NCBI GenBank assembly: GCA_034509755.1 | Contig: CM067550.1 | Span: 13,385,001 to 13,449,000 of the forward strand | DNA from: Anisodus tanguticus | Taxonomy: Eukaryota; Streptophyta; Magnoliopsida; Solanales; Solanaceae | Length of the DNA stretch: 64,000 bases | Direction of reading: 5' to 3' | Shown here: positions 59,691-64,000 of the stretch, piece by piece | How positions within the stretch are numbered: the first letter of the stretch is position 1 | Layout: every line of letters starts with the position of its first letter | Translations under genes and position numbers: made by a program | Notes under the pieces: generated by a model | The model's input: only the letters and a program-made list of their open reading frames with translations | The model's database searches: none | What the model was told of the DNA's origin: nothing

Positions 59691-61597
59691 ACCTGTGCTG
59701 AGCCCAAATCTCCCTGTAACTATAACGGAACCGCTGACCCAAACCCAGACCACATCCCCTGACCCGCCACTAACCCAGTCCGCACCCCTCCAAAATACTT
59801 GTACTGCCCCTTCCCCCACCCCCTATGGAACCCCGTGTACAATACTAGATTTTCAAACCCAAAGTCCAATTTAACCTATCCACACAAACCATATCCCCAA
59901 TTCCCAAAACCCCAAAATTAGCCAAATTAGAACCAAATTGGAATGTGGCCATGTGTGAGGAATTTAATGCTTTAATGAAACAACACACTTGGGATTTGGT
60001 TCCTAGACCGGAGGGGGTTAATGTGATCCGATACATGTGGATTTTTCGTCACAAATACAGAGACAGTGTTGATCTTGTGAGATATAAGGCGAGACTTGTG
60101 GCTAATGACACTAATTAGCAGGAGGGTATTGATTGTGGTGAGACGTTTAGTCCGGTTGTTAAACTGGATACTATTCGCACAGTTCTGAGTATTGTTATGT
60201 GTAAGCATTGGACGATTCATCAGCTTGATGTGAAAAATGCGTTTCTAGATGGGGATTTGAAAGAAACTATTTACATGCACCAGCCGCCTAGTTTTTTCCA
60301 TCTACCAGCTCCTCAGTATGTATGCCGTCTTTGTAAGTCACTTTATTGTTTGAAACAGGTCCCTAGAGAGTGGTATGATCGCTTTGCACAGTACATTATA
60401 CAGATTGGGTTTGTATGCAGCAAATGTGATAATTCTCTATTTATTTTTCATCGTGGTGGTAACGTTGCTTATTTATTATTATAAGCTACATTGTGCTTAC
60501 TGCCTCTTTGGATATGTTGAAGACTGAGATCATTGCATTGCTTAAAATTGAATTTGCTATGACTGACTTGGGGAAGTTAAGTTATTTCTTGGGGATATAA
60601 GTGACTAGAACTGTCGATTCTATGTTTTTGTGTCAACGTAAGTATGCATAGGAGATTGTGTACAGGGCTAAGATGACAAACTACAAGATCATATCCACTT
60701 CAGTTGACTCTAAATCTAAGCTTAGTGTTGTTGATAGTGATCTAGTGTCAGACCCCACTCTCTATAGGAGTCTTGCAGGTGCACTTCAATATCTTACTTT
60801 CGCCAGGCCTGATATTGCTTTTGTTGTTTTGCAGATATGCTTATTCATGCATGCCCACATGGAGCCTCACTTTACTGTTCTTAAATGTATCATTCAATAT
60901 GTTAAGGGCACCCTTGATTATAGATTGCATCTATACCCCTCAGCATTGACCAGGTTCTTATCATATACGGATGCTGACTGGGCAGACTGTTCAGACACGC
61001 GACGTTCCACCTCCGGCTATTGTGTGTTCTTAAGGGATAATCTCATTTCTTGGTCTGCCAAGAGGCAAGCCACCTTATCCCGTTCGAGTGCAGAAGCAGA
61101 GTATAGATGCGTTGAAAATGTTGTTGCTGAGATCTGTTGGCTCCGAAACCTTCTTTTGGAGCTCCAATGTCCCTTGCGTAAGGCGTCTTTGGTGTACTGT
61201 GATAACATATCCACCATATATTTATCTCATAATCCGGTTCATCATCAGCGAACCAAACACATTGAGATGGATATACATTTCGTCCGTGAGAAGGTTGCTC
61301 TCGGTCATGTCAAGGTGTTGCATGTGTCTTCTTCGTATCAATATGCAGATATATTCACCAAATGACTTCCTAGACAACTTTTCCTAGACTTCAGATCCAG
61401 TCTTAGTGTCCGATCTCCTCCCGCTTCAACTGCGGGGGTGTATTAGTGAATATTATAATCCCTATTGTAATTATTAGTGATGTATAATTATGGTAGAAAT
61501 AGGATCTCTATTGTATTAGGATTCCACATTGTACACACTATATATATTTGTATTATTGAGAAAGACTCTTCAAAGGAGATTAATACAATTTTATACA
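59691..61597 (+). mobile_element. 5'-truncated Copia element with 3' LTR
   Basis: The plus-strand copy starts in the proline-rich integrase-RT linker (about 59700-59880) and continues through RT, RNase H and a 3' LTR (61441-61597, TATTAGTGAATATT to about TTTATACA). LTR, gag, protease and integrase upstream are missing. It belongs to the same family as the elements at 4178-8121 and 40016-45057, but in the opposite orientation. Confidence 0.85.
59941..61446 (+). pseudogene. Copia RT and RNase H, disrupted
   Basis: RT phrases: CEEFNALMKQHTWDLVPRPEG, then TIHQLDVKNAFLDGDLKETI, then VCRLCKSLYCLKQVPREWYD. A stop at about 60482 falls exactly where the YVDD active site is expected (AYLLL then a stop). 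RNase H is YTDADWADCSDTRR, WSAKRQATLSRSSAEAEYR, YCDNISTIYLSHNP and YQYADIFTK, then a stop at 61363. As in the 40016-45057 copy, the ancestral pol stop would be the TAG of the LTR TATTAG. Confidence 0.88.
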
Positions 61598-61701
61598 TTA
61601 ATACAAATATATATAGTGTGTACAATGTGGAATCCTAATACAATAGGGATCCTATTTCTACCATAATTAAACATCACTAATAATTATAATATGAATTATA
61701 A
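61441..61701. repeat. Copia LTR and inverted LTR fragment forming a long palindrome
   Basis: The 3' LTR (61441-61597) is followed at once by a reverse-complement copy of most of the same LTR. The arms are about 61450-61556 and 61596-61701, with a loop of about 39 nt. Over about 105 bp I count roughly seven mismatches. Key phrases: ATTATGGTAGAAATAGGATC in arm 1 against GATCCTATTTCTACCATAAT in arm 2. Confidence 0.9.
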
Positions 61702-63426
61702 TACTATCACCTCTGGAATCACCGAATTTTTTCATTAGTACCACAAAATCCTCTCAACTCATCAAATCCCCAATCTTGAATCACAACTAAATGTATTTTA
61801 ATATATATTTTTAGTGGATGAGGTTGAGATTCGTGTAAAACACCTAGATGAAATTAATTATATACAAATTTTGAGAAAGATTAGAGATGATTAAGATTTA
61901 ATTTCATATCTGAAATCGACTTGGAAACCTCACCCCAATAATGTATATCACATGAGTATATCGTGACACATATTTTCATGAATATATACAAATATACATG
62001 ATATACAAGGAAGACGTGCACTGATATACCTGAGATTTACATCAAAAATATTGGAAAAATACATAGATATAAAACCACCATTACCACCAAAAACTCCTAC
62101 CGAAACTGCTTCAAATATTCTCCAAGTGAGCTCAAATATTTTTGCTTCTCATAGATATTTTGAAGCTATTGCACCAAAACCCATTCGGAATCTTTTAATG
62201 TTTGTCTCTCGTACGATATATTTTTCTCCTTTATTACCTCGTTGTATTTTACGTTATTCTGATATTTTTTTCTTTTCGTTGGTGTGGACTGTTTTGTTGT
62301 GAATGCCCGGTGGAAGAAGTTGAGTGGTAATCTTAGTGTAATGATGGACGATGGAGAAGAGTTCGTGAAAAAATAATGAAAAATTCAGAGGATAACGATG
62401 AAGAAGAGTGAATTTGTGCACTTTGCTATAGTTTGTCAATTTTTTTTTAAAAATTGTTAAATTAGACCAATAAAAAATAAGGGGGCCATTTCAGGCCATC
62501 TAATAAGTCGACTGGTACTTATATGACAATTTGTCAAAAATTAAGATAGTATGTTTGTTGAGTATTTGAATTGCAACTAATCATAGCAGGGAGTTGAAGA
62601 CAAACCAAGGCAAGGGTGATTGAAGCCCAAAAAATCAAGTTGATATATCGTAAGTATTTTATGGAATGGTCAATTTTCACCATGTTATTTAAGTCATATT
62701 CAATTTTTGTAAACTTTTTAGTTTGTAGCCAGTATTAATATACTTCAAGCAAAAGTATCACCTTCTCTTCCTCTCCCTCCTTCTAATCTTCTTCAGTTAC
62801 AGCAGAAACATGGGCCAAATGAAGTATTGTAAATACATCTTATAATTAAAATCATCTTCTGATAATGATCATGTTCATAAAAAAAGTTCATATCTTGAAT
62901 TTCGAGAGAATAGAAAATGAAAAAGAAGAGAAAGGTGCTTGTTATTTCTTCTAACTAACACCACATTTTTTTCACAATCTAATTTTTGGTGGAGTCGTGA
63001 ACCGACACCCAATGCCTTAACTTGTCCAAGCGTACATTCTGCTCTATCTAAAACGATTCTCACTCTTTCTTGCTTATGCAAAAATGTAATGCTTTTCAAA
63101 AATACAAATTACGTGCTCAAAACTTATCATCTGAATAAAAGTTAATTTATATAGTTTCTTAAATTCCGACATATTTATATGAATAATATGATACTATATT
63201 CTACTAACTGATAATGTCTATGAAGCCTTTGCTAACAGAGCTTGCGGACAGCTCAAGGCATGAGTTCTCTGGTGGCTAATACTCAAAACACTATAAGATT
63301 AAATAAATAATCAATATGAATTAAACAAGGAACGGAGATGCTAGAGTAAGGAAATGTTCTAGATTGTATCATGCTCTTCTGCAAATGATGTACCAACATT
63401 GACTGGTTCCTATAAAGAGAGTGTCA
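61702..63426. other. Intergenic, no gene recognised
   Basis: AT-rich spacer with short open frames only (for example 62051-62302 on plus), none with a domain I recognise. I see no RNA gene or element terminus. Confidence 0.45.
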
Positions 63427-63442
63427 GTATGCTACAATAGAT

Positions 63443-63635
63443 TAGAGCGCGGGACCGCAATGTCACGAGTTCGATCCCCTGCATAAATCTTCTTGGTTGA
63501 GCCTGTCACACATGGCTTGCCAAGTGTGGTTAATCGGCTGACGTGGTTTGCAGGCTATTGCGTCAGTCTGTGGGTTTATCCTGTGCGCACTCGAGAGAGT
63601 AGTGGCTGCGGGTTCCTTCGTAAAAAAAAAAAAAA
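63443..63635 (+). mobile_element. SINE with poly(A) tail and 16-bp TSD
   Basis: The direct repeat GTATGCTACAATAGAT occurs at 63427-63442 and 63636-63651. Between them is a tRNA-derived head containing a B-box (CGAGTTCGATCCCC, about 63468-63481), a body and a tail of about 14 A. A proper A-box is not visible at the left end, which starts TAGAGCGCGGG, so this copy is probably 5'-truncated. The perfect TSD indicates a fairly recent LINE-mediated insertion. Confidence 0.85.
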
Positions 63636-63789
63636 GTATGCTACAATAGATAGTACACGGTGAGTCTTAACAATTCACCCACTAAAACTGGTATGAGAGT
63701 TAGAAAGCATGTTATGCATCATAATATTTTAGAAAGCAATATGCATCATGTAACCATTTAAAACAAGTTTTGAGATAATAACAGTTTGA

Positions 63790-63960
63790 AATATAAGGAA
63801 GGTCAGGGGGCGGATGGGTGGGAAGGAGACAATAATCTTGAAATGTTACTTATAAAATTTATTTTTCTAGAAAAAATATTTTAATCAATTAAATATGAAA
63901 TAATTATATAACATTTTTGAGAAAATATTTTTCTCAATAGACCCACTAAAATTAACCCTG
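63790..63960. repeat. MITE-like AT-rich segment
   Basis: It contains TTTTTCTAGAAAAAATATTTT and GAGAAAATATTTTTCTCAATAG, both self-complementary, with short similarity to the GAAAATATTTTCC-type MITE also suspected near 34070. The window ends soon after, so the boundaries are uncertain. Confidence 0.3.
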
Positions 63961-64000
63961 AATTGGTGGGTAACAGTGGGAAGGGATCATAGTCTGGGAC

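Overview
This is nuclear plant DNA, most likely from a Solanaceae species. It is AT-rich, has intron-bearing genes, and is crowded with transposable elements. The Solanaceae placement rests on remembered repeat families (RTE-type LINE tails with the GAGGGTCTA motif, tRNA-derived SINEs, Stowaway and hAT MITEs). I did not compare it with any database and cannot name the genus.

Only two intact protein-coding genes are supported, and they are arranged tail to tail near the centre. A NETWORKED 1 (NET1/KIP1-like) actin-binding coiled-coil gene lies at 14202-22653 on + (three coding exons, predicted 2344 aa). A group 3 sulfate transporter of the SULTR3;1 type lies at 24170-32915 on - (twelve exons, predicted 658 aa, all introns GT-AG, all phases consistent). 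They are about 1.5 kb apart and look functionally unrelated.

Left flank (1-13600): a Stowaway MITE, a CCGATAAC-rich repeat, an LTR fragment, a decayed minus-strand Copia element (about 4178-8121), an RTE tail, a 646-bp non-autonomous hAT element with an 8-bp target-site duplication (TSD), a 3543-bp hAT element with TIRs, TSD and a broken transposase gene, and a 5'-truncated RTE LINE just upstream of NET1.

Right flank (33000-64000): a CACTA end, a second decayed hAT transposase (zf-MYM type), a complete but mutated 5.0-kb Copia element with TSD GAAAG (40016-45057), a Copia element split by a nested 6.8-kb LTR element with TSD AGAAT (46585-59155 overall), a 5'-truncated Copia element ending in a long LTR-LTR inverted repeat, and a SINE with a 16-bp TSD.

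The most noteworthy signals are: eight near-identical 285-bp in-frame repeats (95 aa each) in NET1 with higher-order structure; a tandemly duplicated exon at the NET1 5' end with its own splice signals; a systematic CAG/CTG versus CG difference between the two LTRs of the nested element, which suggests consensus errors at methylated CHG sites; and the LTR palindrome at 61450-61701. I found no tRNA or rRNA gene, CRISPR array, or evidence of a novel multi-gene system.
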